Shown: positions 8,263 to 17,613 of the stretch, in pieces
How positions within the stretch are numbered: the stretch's first letter is position 1
Layout of the letters: each line of letters begins with the position of its first letter
Assembly (NCBI GenBank): GCA_038323575.1
Contig: JBBQHB010000002.1
Location: forward strand, 70,147-134,146
DNA length: 64,000 nucleotides
Direction of reading: 5' to 3'
Source of the DNA: CAINVV01 sp038323575
GTDB taxonomy: Bacteria; Bacteroidota; Bacteroidia; Bacteroidales; Prolixibacteraceae
Position numbers and translations under genes: made by a program
The notes under the pieces: generated by a model
What the model was told of the DNA's origin: nothing
The model's database searches: none
What the model saw: the letters and a program-made list of their open reading frames with translations, nothing else

Positions 8263-11200
8263 TACAAGGTAAAGGTTTCGGAAATAATAATTTCTGGTTT
8301 TTGTGTAATTTCAATTGGCAACTCTGCACTCAATTCATCAGTTGTCACATCATCCGGTGAAGCATTTGCATATTTAATTGCCAAAGTCATGATAATATTT
8401 TCTGTCTGATGCTTGTTCAATTGGTTTTTATCAAATTTAGCCTTCAGCTTTTTTATTTCAACCGGAAGGATTGTAATTTTCCCTACTTCCAATAAATCGA
8501 TCAATGCAGTTGCTGATCCCCTGAATTTTTCATCACTACTTTCAGCCCTTCTTTCGCGGATAAACTTTTTAGATTGATTCGTAACAGCATCGGACGTACT
8601 GCCGGACATTGAGTCAGAAGAAGTTGAAAGCAACTCCTGCTCAAAATGATTCTCAGCATATTGCACGTGGTCATGGTGATAATCAGGAAGATCGTGAGAG
8701 GGTTCGTTGTATTTCGCTTCAAATAATTCGGCAGCCTGCAGGAAGGTCAGTGCTTCAATTTTATGATCAGTTAGTACCTTGTAGAATTCAAGCTTATAAG
8801 GAGACTTCATGAAAACGAGACTGTTGCCTTTCATCGATTCCTTTTTTGATTCGATCACAGAACGACCGGTTCGGGCTTTCATGGGAAGCTTAGTAATACG
8901 CTTAAACTCCTTTTCATTTTTGGCTTTAAACTCACGAATAAACCGCAGATAAATCAAACGTTTATCCTCCTCTTCCGTTGATCCTGCAATGTGTAGTTTT
9001 ACTTGTTCAAGTACCTCCTCGGTAGTATATATCTTGGCATCTTCGCCATAGGCAGTATGAAATCCCTGTAGTTTTACATAGGCATTGTTATAGAGATTGA
9101 TCAGGTCATCACTTTGCCGGGAAGGATAGAATGAATAACTGTAAACCAATTCGGCTGTACTTCCGATCCGGTTTACCCGACCGAGGCGTTGCATCAAACG
9201 GGTTGCGTTCCACGGCGTATCATAATTCACAATGATGTTGGCTCGATGCAGGTTGACACCTTCGGCCAGAACCTCGGTAGTAAGCAGAAAATCAATATCA
9301 TGGGCATATTCCCCAGGTAAGTTTGCATCAAAATTATTTTGGATAATGTCAAACATATTCGAACGGTTTGTGGATGAAACCAATAAGATTTTGGTGACTC
9401 CTAGTTCTCTTAACCGATTGTTCAGGTACTCTGTTGTTTCTTTTGATTCTGAAAAAACAACCAATTTACCTGATGGATTTAGGTCGGGCCGGAGTAATTC
9501 ATTTTTGAACAGGTCAGCGAATTTATCAAATTTGGGATCGCGGTCTATTGTTTCCCATAGGTTGGCAAGCTCTGTAAATGATACAAGGTCTTTTTTTAAT
9601 GAATCGAGGAAGTCGTCCTGAAAATCAGAGGGGGCAAAAATATTGTTTTTGGGATTCTCTACAGACAATTCGAGAATACGTTCTTCAATATCTTCATCGC
9701 TCCAATCTTTATCCATCAATTCATTTAAAGCCAGATTTGGTGCAATGTAAATTTTACCTTTGGCGAACATATCAATCATGCGTTGGATTGAAGTTACCTG
9801 CCTGTCAATAGACTTACGAAAAGCATAAAATGAACTTTCAAGCCTTTTAACCAACTGGGTCATCATAATATGTGCCAATGACTTAGCTGCACGTTCGGCA
9901 TTGCTGTATCCACATCGCTCCTGCACTTCCGGAAGAAGGGCGCTGATGGCCTGGTAGCGATAAAATCCAATCTTATCTCCATCAACCATGTAATTGATGG
10001 TTTTATAGAATAATGCCTCAAGTTCCGCATCCATCATGTACTGAATTGCCTTTGGTTCGGCAATGTCCGGAAATTTTATTTTCTGATCATCAATATCCTT
10101 TTGGTATTCCGGGTAGTTTCTGATATCGGTACGTGTACGACGAACCGTTATAGGTTCCAATACTTGCTCCCGGATCTTGGAGTAAATTTTTCGCAGTTTT
10201 ATAATATCCGGCCGACCGGTAAACCTTGATACTGCCAAAACTTCTTTGTATTCTCTTATTAATGGTGCAAAAAATGCCTGCAAATTTGTGACCGGAAGTT
10301 TTGATTTTCGGGCATTTTGAAAAAGCAGAAGTTGGTGGTAAATATCAGATGGACGGTTATTTAAAGGTGTAGCAGATATCAATATAACCTTTTTTTGGTT
10401 GCCAGGAACATCCCCTTCAACTGCCCGGTCCGCTTTGCAAATGAGCTGCAACTGTTGAAACATCTGTGAAGTATGATTTCGGTACTTATGCGACTCATCT
10501 ACCAGAATTAAATCGTAATCTTCTTTGGGCCAATAATTCTGGTCATCGTTTAAAATCTTGTGAAGACTGCCATTGCTGATGAAACGGGCATGTTTATCTA
10601 TGCCGAAATGGCGAAACGTAGATTTCCAGTTTTTCTCAACCGCCGGAGGATATACTACAAGAATTTTAGTACTCAAAGATCCATTTGCAATTAGAAAACG
10701 TTTGGCGATCATGGTTGCAATAACTGTTTTACCCAATCCAACAACATCTGCCAACATAAAGCCGTTGTGCTCTAAAATCATTTGGTAGCCTTGGTTAACC
10801 GCATCAATCTGATAACTAAGCTTTTTATAAGCCTGCGGCAGATCACCCACGGAATCCGGGTCATAATCAATATGTTTGCCGAAGTACTCTATCAGAAGTT
10901 TAATGTAGATTTCGAATGGAGTAAATAACTGACCTATATGGGATCCCTTTTTGATGCGCTCCATGTCAATTGGCAACAACTCTTCGCCCTGTTCCCAAAG
11001 TTTCAGAAACTCATCTTCCGCAAACCTGACATCCTCAAAATCGCGTAGCGCTACATTGAACTCATAATTAGGTTTTTTCTTCGTGCCCAAACCTGAATAA
11101 GTCAAATTTGATGATCCTGTAATGACTTCACCACCTGTATATTCATTGAATCCACCCGGTAGAAAAATGTAGATTTTGGCATGTAATGTTTTTGTCCGAT

Positions 11201-11579
11201 GGATTCGGATTTGGATTTTACCGTCAATAATATCTTCAAAAAAATTAATAATCCCTTCCTCCACAAATTTTGAGTACGCGGCCTGGCGAATATCAGCCCT
11301 CATCCTACGCACAAATTCATCCCGACTGCGCTCCGGATCACCAAAAAACATCATTCCTCTGCGTTTGGCTTCTGCACTAATTATGTCAACATTAATGCCT
11401 ACCAATATTTTAACTTCTCCAAGCTTGATGAGATGTTCACGTAAAGCAAAATATCCGGATGCCCTAAAATACCCAACTACTGCATGGAAGGCATACAGAT
11501 TTGCAATATTTTCGAAGGCCCCGGTAAATTTTTTAAAGAGGGAGTTGTCGGTTTCGTTAGTAAAGAATTTTGAAGACAT
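8262..11579 (-). CDS. PLD-nuclease/SNF2-family helicase fusion of a restriction-like defence system
   Basis: A 1105-residue protein with two recognisable parts. Residues ~20-180 form a phospholipase-D-type domain with LHAKIYIF (His133, Lys135) followed by ITGSSNLTYSG, a one-HKD arrangement as found in PLD nucleases. From ~260 there is an SF2/SNF2 motor: ADVVGLGKTVIA (Walker A near 281-285), ILVDESHKYRN (DESH at 361-364), ISATPLNN, VVFSESKETTEYL, TTEVLAEGVNLHRA and MQRLGRVNRIG (motif VI near 797). The C-terminal ~250 residues are unassigned. Known relatives translocate on DNA for restriction or DISARM-type defence. It is 23 bases downstream of rloB and overlaps the methylase start, so nuclease, motor and methylase probably act as one machine. 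Confidence 0.85.
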   Translation of the reverse strand: MSSKFFTNETDNSLFKKFTGAFENIANLYAFHAVVGYFRASGYFALREHLIKLGEVKILVGINVDIISAEAKRRGMMFFGDPERSRDEFVRRMRADIRQAAYSKFVEEGIINFFEDIIDGKIQIRIHRTKTLHAKIYIFLPGGFNEYTGGEVITGSSNLTYSGLGTKKKPNYEFNVALRDFEDVRFAEDEFLKLWEQGEELLPIDMERIKKGSHIGQLFTPFEIYIKLLIEYFGKHIDYDPDSVGDLPQAYKKLSYQIDAVNQGYQMILEHNGFMLADVVGLGKTVIATMIAKRFLIANGSLSTKILVVYPPAVEKNWKSTFRHFGIDKHARFISNGSLHKILNDDQNYWPKEDYDLILVDESHKYRNHTSQMFQQLQLICKADRAVEGDVPGNQKKVILISATPLNNRPSDIYHQLLLFQNARKSKLPVTNLQAFFAPLIREYKEVLAVSRFTGRPDIIKLRKIYSKIREQVLEPITVRRTRTDIRNYPEYQKDIDDQKIKFPDIAEPKAIQYMMDAELEALFYKTINYMVDGDKIGFYRYQAISALLPEVQERCGYSNAERAAKSLAHIMMTQLVKRLESSFYAFRKSIDRQVTSIQRMIDMFAKGKIYIAPNLALNELMDKDWSDEDIEERILELSVENPKNNIFAPSDFQDDFLDSLKKDLVSFTELANLWETIDRDPKFDKFADLFKNELLRPDLNPSGKLVVFSESKETTEYLNNRLRELGVTKILLVSSTNRSNMFDIIQNNFDANLPGEYAHDIDFLLTTEVLAEGVNLHRANIIVNYDTPWNATRLMQRLGRVNRIGSTAELVYSYSFYPSRQSDDLINLYNNAYVKLQGFHTAYGEDAKIYTTEEVLEQVKLHIAGSTEEEDKRLIYLRFIREFKAKNEKEFKRITKLPMKARTGRSVIESKKESMKGNSLVFMKSPYKLEFYKVLTDHKIEALTFLQAAELFEAKYNEPSHDLPDYHHDHVQYAENHFEQELLSTSSDSMSGSTSDAVTNQSKKFIRERRAESSDEKFRGSATALIDLLEVGKITILPVEIKKLKAKFDKNQLNKHQTENIIMTLAIKYANASPDDVTTDELSAELPIEITQKPEIIISETFTL

Positions 11580-11602
11580 GCAATTCGGTTTTAATACGAT
11601 AA

Positions 11603-12154
11603 TCAGGCTTTTAGAATCCCTTCAAGATCGATAATTATTTGATATACCTGCGTTGAAGGATTTTCGAATTTAGTCAATTTTGAGGCTCGGAGTATCGCCT
11701 TTGCCTGTTTTTCATTCAATTTGTCTTTTAGCTTTCTATCCAGCACTGCTTTTCTGTAATTTGCATGGTGTGAAAGCAGTTTTGAGCTACATACACTGCT
11801 TGTAATATATGAACGATAGTCTTGGTAGTGAAGCAAGTACCACAGTTCAAAACAGGGATTTGAACTTAATAAGATTGCTTTTCTAATCCCCGCTAGTCTA
11901 TCCAGTATTCCGGGTGTATCTAAATCATAGACCAAATATGTCTTATCCTTTGGATGATTTATTCTTAGTTTCTTGTAATTATTGATGTAGCTTTCCGTAA
12001 TGCTGTGTCCGGCAACTTTGGGATCAATCTCGATGGGAAGACGATATTTTGAACGCAAAAATTTAATGTATTGCTCCTCTGTCTCCCCTTCGCAAAAGAC
12101 AAAAAAAGTAGGATTTATTAATCTCCCGGTTGGTTTTCTACTTTGAAGGCTCAT
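11603..12154 (-). CDS. rloB: RloB-like protein (AbiLii-type Toprim-like partner)
   Basis: A 183-residue RloB-family protein. Motifs are FVFCEGETEEQYIKFL near residues 18-33 (the conserved acidic Toprim-like glutamates), YLVYDLDTPG near 73-82 and SSNPCFELWYLLHY near 94-107, which is the family hallmark. It overlaps the end of the upstream AAA ATPase gene by 17 bases, the usual two-gene arrangement of RloA/RloB and of lactococcal AbiL. RloB is thought to be a nuclease-like effector held or driven by the ATPase. The name rlo comes from genes linked to type I restriction loci in Campylobacter, and here the pair again sits directly upstream of restriction-like genes. Confidence 0.85.
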   Translation of the reverse strand: MSLQSRKPTGRLINPTFFVFCEGETEEQYIKFLRSKYRLPIEIDPKVAGHSITESYINNYKKLRINHPKDKTYLVYDLDTPGILDRLAGIRKAILLSSNPCFELWYLLHYQDYRSYITSSVCSSKLLSHHANYRKAVLDRKLKDKLNEKQAKAILRASKLTKFENPSTQVYQIIIDLEGILKA

Positions 12155-13403
12155 CCAATAATGTTTTTATATTTTCAAATGAGTCATCTATGAATGGAAT
12201 GGCATCAAAACGACCTTGCAAATAGGCCTTTTCTACATCCATTGTATCCCTAAAATCCTTATAATCAAACAATGAATACAACTCGCTTGAAGCATCCTGC
12301 TTTTTATTCACAAAAAATATCTGATCTTTACGTAGTTTGTTTAAATCCAACAAATTGGTATTGTGGGTAGTATAAATTAGCTGAGCTGAGTTACTCGCAT
12401 GAAACATAGCCACAATGTATTCCACAATTTTACTATGCAAGCTATTCTCAATTTCATCGATGAGTAGCATCTTATTATTCTTGATTATGTCAAGGATTGT
12501 CAACATAATTTGAAACAACGCCTTAGTGCCATCAGATTCTTCTGTTTCAAAATCAAAAGGTGTACTTGGAGAAGTTTTGTGAAAGGTAGTTAACTTCAGA
12601 TGCTTTTGCTGAACATCTTCTATAGAAGCTTTGTTGATCGAAAAATCAGCATTCAGGTTTTTGACCAACAGGGTTTCAGTAGATAATTTAATATCAACAA
12701 TATCGCTATCGGCTCTCTGCAAGGCATTCAATAAAGTTTCTTTATTTTGTCTAAAAAGTATTTCGACCGACAAAGCATTGTAGCCAATAATTCCCAGAAT
12801 GAACATGGAGTTAAAGAAATGGAAAATCTCTTTGCCAACCTCTCTGTCCATTTGACTGGCCCTGGAAATGTAAAGTGTTTTTTTGGATGTATTCTCAGCT
12901 ACATCCATCGGCTTTTTGATAACAGAAGTAAAGGAGTAGATTTTACTTTTCTCTTTCCCCAGACTTTCATCCCGGGAAAAGATTTTCGCTTTACGCCCAT
13001 TGGGGTAATAATATAGATCTTCAGTAAGAATTTCGGATTGTGTAAGTGTGAATGAATATTCATATTCAATGCCCTTACTTACAAATCGAATATAAAACCG
13101 GCTCGGTTTCTGTGGATAGGACGAAAATTTAAATGGTTTAAACTTGAAAACGGTATTCTCATTGTGGGCATGGGATAAAAACACCATGCTTGCACAAAAC
13201 CGGATTGCCTTAATTATGTTGCTTTTCCCGGAAGCATTGGCGCCATAAATTGCAATAGTTTTCAATATCCGGGAATCCTCGAATGGAAAGGTGTTTGCAA
13301 TTAATTCCTGTGATTTTTGGGTTTTGATGTTACCAGCACGCAAATCCAACACTATTTCATCTTTTATCGAGAAAAAGTTGCTTAAACGAATCTCTATAAT
13401 CAT
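12138..13403 (-). CDS. rloA: AAA family ATPase of an RloAB/AbiL-like defence pair
   Basis: A 421-residue SMC/ABC-like ATPase (AAA_15/AAA_21 type). It starts IEIRLSNFFSIKDE, the N-terminal strand typical of RecF/OLD-like ATPases, with Walker A GANASGKSN at residues 54-62 and Walker B MLLIDEIENSLHSK with Asp316-Glu317. A later LIYTTHNTNLLD supplies the switch histidine. It is the first gene of the defence run (ATPase - rloB - PLD-SNF2 - methylase), and its promoter should lie in the AT-rich 177 bases before the divergent glycosyltransferase gene. It has no nuclease domain of its own; RloB is the likely effector. The symbol follows the family name and carries no strain-specific evidence. Confidence 0.85.
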   Translation of the reverse strand: MIIEIRLSNFFSIKDEIVLDLRAGNIKTQKSQELIANTFPFEDSRILKTIAIYGANASGKSNIIKAIRFCASMVFLSHAHNENTVFKFKPFKFSSYPQKPSRFYIRFVSKGIEYEYSFTLTQSEILTEDLYYYPNGRKAKIFSRDESLGKEKSKIYSFTSVIKKPMDVAENTSKKTLYISRASQMDREVGKEIFHFFNSMFILGIIGYNALSVEILFRQNKETLLNALQRADSDIVDIKLSTETLLVKNLNADFSINKASIEDVQQKHLKLTTFHKTSPSTPFDFETEESDGTKALFQIMLTILDIIKNNKMLLIDEIENSLHSKIVEYIVAMFHASNSAQLIYTTHNTNLLDLNKLRKDQIFFVNKKQDASSELYSLFDYKDFRDTMDVEKAYLQGRFDAIPFIDDSFENIKTLLDEPSK

Positions 13404-13564
13404 TTTAATGTCGAATTATGAAATATATTTGCAATATTAAGTATTAAAATATAAATATACGCATTTTAATAAAATATTATCTTGTTAAAGTAAAGTATCA
13501 TTTCAGAAATTTTCAATTTTAGAAATATGAAAACTTCAAGTACTTCAAAATTATTCTAAAATGG

Positions 13565-13572
13565 TAACTTTG
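13565..13572 (+). promoter_or_regulatory. Candidate Bacteroidota -7 box TAACTTTG upstream of the glycosyltransferase gene
   Basis: TAACTTTG matches the TAnnTTTG -7 consensus exactly. It lies only 8 bases before the ATG at 13581, which would give a very short leader. I see no clear TTTG at the -33 position. The rest of 13404-13580 is AT-rich and should also hold the divergent promoter of the defence genes, but I could not pick out a convincing box there. Confidence 0.35.
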
Positions 13573-13580
13573 TAATCAAG

Positions 13581-14747
13581 ATGGTCAAATCAAAAAAACA
13601 GATAGTACTGCTTGGCACAACCTGGCCTTTCCGGCCGGGGGGGATCGCTACTTTTAATGAACGGTTGGCCAGGGCGCTGGTAAGCGCCGGTAACGAGGTG
13701 ACCATCTATACTTTTTCGTTGCAGTATCCCGGATTTCTCTTCCCCGGAAAAGGGCAATATTCCGACCAACCGGCACCTGAAGATCTTTTGATTAAAATCA
13801 GGGTCAATTCCGTCAATCCGTTCAACTGGATATCGGTTGGCTGGGAACTGCGAAAACTGGCTCCCGATCTGCTTATTATCCGATTCTGGATTCCGCTCAT
13901 GTCACCGGCACTCGGTACCATTGCAAGGCTCGTCCGAAAGAACCACCACACAAGGGTTATAGCCCTTGCTGACAACATCATCCCGCATGAGCGGAGAATC
14001 GGCGACCTGGTACTGACCAAGTATTTTGTCAGGAGCATCAACGGTTTTGTCACCTTATCGCACAAAGTGCTGGATGACCTGAAAAAACTGGTACCATCTG
14101 CACCTGTTCTGTATACGCCACATCCGGTATACGACAATTTCGGGGAAGCAGTATCCCGGGAGGAAGCACTGGAACACCTTGATCTGGATCCGGATTACCG
14201 GTACCTGCTTTTTTTCGGATTTATCCGTGATTACAAAGGGCTCGACTGGCTGCTGACCGCTTTTGCCGACCCGCGGTTAAGAAAATTCAGGGTAAAGCTT
14301 CTGGTGGCAGGTGAATATTATACCTCTCCGCAAAAATATGATGAGATCATCCGTGAAAACCAGCTGGAAGATCATGTTGTACTGCATACCCGGTTTATAG
14401 ACGACAGCAAGGTGCCCTGGTATTTCAGTGCCGCCGACCTTATCGTTCAGCCCTACAAAAGTGCAACTCAGAGCGGTGTAACCCAAATTGCTTACCATTT
14501 CGAAAAGCCAATACTGGTAACGGATGTGGGCGGATTGGGTGAGATTGTCCCTAACGGGAAAGTCGGTTATACAGTATCCCCTGAACCGGCAGCCATTACC
14601 GAAGCAATACTTGATTTTCTGGAGAATAACCCATCTGCTGAATTCATCAAAAACATCAAAGTTGAAAAGGTTCGTTTTTCGTGGGAAAAAATGGTGGAGA
14701 CAATTGAGAAAGTGGATGTCGAAATAATGAAAAATAGGTTAATTTAG
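13581..14747 (+). CDS. Glycosyltransferase, GT4-like (GT-B fold)
   Basis: A 388-residue cytoplasmic glycosyltransferase. The N-terminal Rossmann half starts LLGTTWPFRPGGIATFNERL, the usual acceptor-side GG.....L pattern. The C-terminal donor half has LLFFGFIRDYKGLDWLL, VVLHTRFID and SAADLIVQPYKSATQSGVTQ, followed by VTDVGGLGEIV, which matches the E-x7-E-like region of GT4 enzymes. Donor and acceptor cannot be told from the sequence. It ends 75 bases before relA/spoT on the same strand. A role in surface glycan or glycolipid synthesis is plausible only from the family. Confidence 0.85.
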   Translation: MVKSKKQIVLLGTTWPFRPGGIATFNERLARALVSAGNEVTIYTFSLQYPGFLFPGKGQYSDQPAPEDLLIKIRVNSVNPFNWISVGWELRKLAPDLLIIRFWIPLMSPALGTIARLVRKNHHTRVIALADNIIPHERRIGDLVLTKYFVRSINGFVTLSHKVLDDLKKLVPSAPVLYTPHPVYDNFGEAVSREEALEHLDLDPDYRYLLFFGFIRDYKGLDWLLTAFADPRLRKFRVKLLVAGEYYTSPQKYDEIIRENQLEDHVVLHTRFIDDSKVPWYFSAADLIVQPYKSATQSGVTQIAYHFEKPILVTDVGGLGEIVPNGKVGYTVSPEPAAITEAILDFLENNPSAEFIKNIKVEKVRFSWEKMVETIEKVDVEIMKNRLI

Positions 14748-14822
14748 AACGGTTAAGTCCGGAAGGTTTTGCAATCGTAAACCGAACCGAAAACACCCGC
14801 TTTTGAACCTTTTTAATGGAAG

Positions 14823-17021
14823 ATGGATTTGCAGACAGAAATAGAAAAGAGGGAAATTGAGGACTTGTTTGAGGAGGTATTAAAATCCTTTACACGTTCG
14901 CTGTCGCCAGAGAATGTACAATTGATACACAAAGCTTATCAATTTGCATCTTCCGCCCACATGGGTGTGAGGCGCAGGTCCGGTGAGCCGTATATCATTC
15001 ATCCGCTTTCAGTTGCCAAAATTGTTGTCAGTGAAATAGGATTGGGAACAAAATCGGTTGTAGCAGCAATACTGCACGACGTTGTAGAGGATACTGACTA
15101 TACGGTTCAGGACATCGAAAAAATGTTCGGCGAAAAGATTTCCTTATTGGTGGATGGATTAACAAAACTATCCGGGACTTACGACTCCAAACAGGCTACC
15201 AACTTCAGGAAAATGCTGATGACCCTGTCGGATGATGTAAGGGTGATCCTGATCAAACTAGCCGACCGCCTGCACAACATGAGGACGTTGGATTCAATGC
15301 CCCTCAACAAGCAACTGAAAATATCATCCGAGACACTCTATATATTTGCCCCTCTGGCACACCGGCTTGGACTTTATGCCATCAAATGCGAACTGGAGGA
15401 CCTGAGTCTGAAATTCAAAGATCCGGAAACCTACCGGCAGATTGAACTCAGCCTGCGCAGTGAAGAGGAGCGAATCAGCTATCTGGTGCATGACTTTGCC
15501 AAACCAATCCAGGCCAAGCTTTATGAAGAACATTTTGATTTTACCGTTAGCGGAAGAACAAAATCGATCTATTCCATTTACCAGAAGATGCAAATTAAAA
15601 ATATCTCGTTCGATGAGGTGTATGATCTGCTGGCTGTACGCATCGTTTTCAAGCCAAAAGAGAATCTGTCAGAAAAACGGCAGTGCTTTGAGATACTCTC
15701 TCTGATTACGGACGTTTATACGCCCAAGCCGGACCGGATCAGGGACTGGATTACCATTCCAAAGGCGAATGGCTATGAGGCGCTCCATACTACCGTGATG
15801 GGCCCGAAAGGACAGTGGGTGGAGGTGCAGATCCGCAGTGAACGGATGGATGAAATTGACGAACGCGGATTCGCGGCACACTACAAATACAAAGGCGACA
15901 ATGCATCTGAAAGCGAAATGGATAAGTGGCTGCACAAAATCAGGGAACTTTTGGCCAATCCTGAATCTGATGCCCTCGATTTCCTCGACGAATTCAAACT
16001 CAATCTTTTCAGCAGGGAAATCGTCGTTTTTACGCCCAAAGGTGAGATGAAGATGCTTCCCAAAGATGCTACAGTACTGGATTGTGCGTATGACATCCAT
16101 ACCGCATTAGGAAACCACTGCATCGGCGCAAAAGTGAACCACGCCCTGGTACCCATGAGTTATGTGCTGAAGAGTGGTGACCAGGTGGAAATCCTCACCT
16201 CAGAAAAACAGTTCCCGAAACCCGATTGGATCAACTTCGCCGTTACTGCAAGAGCCAAAACCAAGATCAAGGATTCCTTCAAACAGGAACAAAAGAAACA
16301 CATTGAAACAGGACTTAAAGAACTGACTGCCAGGTTTGACAAATTAAGTGTAAAGCCATCGACAAATACCTTTAAAAAACTACTTAACCACTACGGATTC
16401 CACTCCAAAGAGCAGTTGTACGCTGAAATCGGGATGGGTCTTGTCTCGATTGATAACCTGGAAGAGGTTTTGCAGACAAAAGCAGAAAACAGGTTTGTGA
16501 AGTTCTGGAACCTTACCTTCTCTTCGGATAAGAAAGAGGAGAAAATCGACAAAAAACAGCCTTTCCTGCTAACCGAGGATTCAAAAAAATCCAATTACAA
16601 GCTGGCAACCTGCTGCAATCCCATACCGGGTGACAACGTAGTCGGTTTTGTTTCAGACGAAGAACAGATCATCATCCACCGCAAAACCTGCCCCGAAGCG
16701 ATTAAACTGATGTCAAGCCGCGGTGAAGACATTATCCAGGCCTCCTGGAATAAATTCAAGGTCCTCTCCTACCTTACCCATATCTATGTACGTGGTTTCG
16801 ACCGGCAGGGAATGGCCAACCAGATCACCAACATCATCTCCAACGAATACGGCATCAACATGCGTTCCATAAGCATGGATGCACACGACGGCATTTTTGA
16901 AGGCCACCTTTACCTTTATATACACAATGTAGAAAACCTCAGCACTTTAATTTCCAAACTTCTGAAACTGAAGGGCATTGACTCGGTTACGCGTCAGGAA
17001 ATCGAAAGTCAGCACAAGTAA
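14823..17021 (+). CDS. rsh: Bifunctional (p)ppGpp synthetase/hydrolase, RelA/SpoT family
   Basis: A 732-residue long-type RSH enzyme that makes and degrades the stringent-response alarmone. The HD hydrolase domain looks active: RSGEPYIIHP (His60), LHDVVEDTDY (His85, Asp86, Glu89-Asp90) and LADRLHNMRT (Asp148). The synthetase domain has GRTKSIYSIYQKM, YDLLAVRIVF and WVEVQIRSERMDEI. Then come the TGS domain (VFTPKGEMKMLPKDATVLDC), a zinc-finger/helical region with LATCCNPIPGDNVVGF, and a C-terminal ACT domain with RQGMANQITNIIS. Length and order match the single bifunctional RSH of Bacteroidota. The gene follows the glycosyltransferase and converges on a decayed lyase gene 6 bases beyond its stop. 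Confidence 0.95.
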   Translation: MDLQTEIEKREIEDLFEEVLKSFTRSLSPENVQLIHKAYQFASSAHMGVRRRSGEPYIIHPLSVAKIVVSEIGLGTKSVVAAILHDVVEDTDYTVQDIEKMFGEKISLLVDGLTKLSGTYDSKQATNFRKMLMTLSDDVRVILIKLADRLHNMRTLDSMPLNKQLKISSETLYIFAPLAHRLGLYAIKCELEDLSLKFKDPETYRQIELSLRSEEERISYLVHDFAKPIQAKLYEEHFDFTVSGRTKSIYSIYQKMQIKNISFDEVYDLLAVRIVFKPKENLSEKRQCFEILSLITDVYTPKPDRIRDWITIPKANGYEALHTTVMGPKGQWVEVQIRSERMDEIDERGFAAHYKYKGDNASESEMDKWLHKIRELLANPESDALDFLDEFKLNLFSREIVVFTPKGEMKMLPKDATVLDCAYDIHTALGNHCIGAKVNHALVPMSYVLKSGDQVEILTSEKQFPKPDWINFAVTARAKTKIKDSFKQEQKKHIETGLKELTARFDKLSVKPSTNTFKKLLNHYGFHSKEQLYAEIGMGLVSIDNLEEVLQTKAENRFVKFWNLTFSSDKKEEKIDKKQPFLLTEDSKKSNYKLATCCNPIPGDNVVGFVSDEEQIIIHRKTCPEAIKLMSSRGEDIIQASWNKFKVLSYLTHIYVRGFDRQGMANQITNIISNEYGINMRSISMDAHDGIFEGHLYLYIHNVENLSTLISKLLKLKGIDSVTRQEIESQHK

Positions 17022-17027
17022 TTTTTT

Positions 17028-17578
17028 TTATTTTCTTTCCAGCCACGCTTTCAGTACAGGAACAATACAAATATTCATGGATTTGTTGTCTTCTGACAGC
17101 ATGGCCGACTGGATCTCTATCCTGGTGCCATCGGGACTGAATGTCGGATGAGAGTGGTCTGCAGCAGTCGCTTTGTGACCTGCTGTCAACAGCATCATTT
17201 CATGGGTTTTCCTGTCAATCAGGTATAATTCGCGGTCAAAATTATCTCCGACTGCGAAACGGCCGTCAGACGATCCGTTTACATGCCAGAAACCGCTGCC
17301 ATAGGGAATTTGCCCGGCAATGGTCATCTCTCTGGTATTGATATTGACGATTCCGAGTCCGGTAGGTTTTTTACGAGTGCCGGAGGGTCCCCATGCCGCT
17401 TCCTGTCCGGGATTTGCACCGTTAACGCCTGTTCCGGGGCAGCATCGCCTGAAACATTTGGGATTTTACGGTGACCCATGATGGCAAAAGCTACCTCGTC
17501 GCGGCTGATTACTGCCTCATGGGTGATCCATTCGTAGATTGCCTCCGGATAGAGTTCAAAAATAAGCAATAAATGCAT
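17028..17578 (-). pseudogene. Decayed oligogalacturonate lyase (PL22-type), C-terminal half, frameshifted
   Basis: Two minus-strand frames together give the C-terminal half of an oligogalacturonate lyase. The upstream part reads YEWITHEAVISRDEVAFAIM. Near 17440 the frame changes to GANPGQEAAWGPSGTRKKPT, then GLGIVNINTREMTIAG, GFWHVNGSSDGRFAVGDN and HSHPTFSPDGTRIEIQS, and it stops at 17028. The family (EC 4.2.2.6, seven-bladed propeller, usually about 390 residues) cleaves unsaturated pectin dimers in the cytoplasm. The N-terminal half is absent and the open frame before 17578 has no family match. It is a relic of a pectin-use gene, abutting the end of relA/spoT. Confidence 0.85.
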
Positions 17579-17613
17579 TCAGGTTGGATTAACCTACTTT
17601 AACTACCGTACCC

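Noticed and set aside
4687..11579. BREX or complete DISARM system
   Set aside because: No pglZ, brxA/B/C/L, drmA, drmB or separate drmC is present; only the helicase/PLD and methylase parts resemble those systems.
11176..11634. 152-codon open frame on the plus strand
   Set aside because: It lies fully antisense to the PLD domain of the helicase gene, whose protein shows clear motifs; no family resemblance in the plus-strand product.
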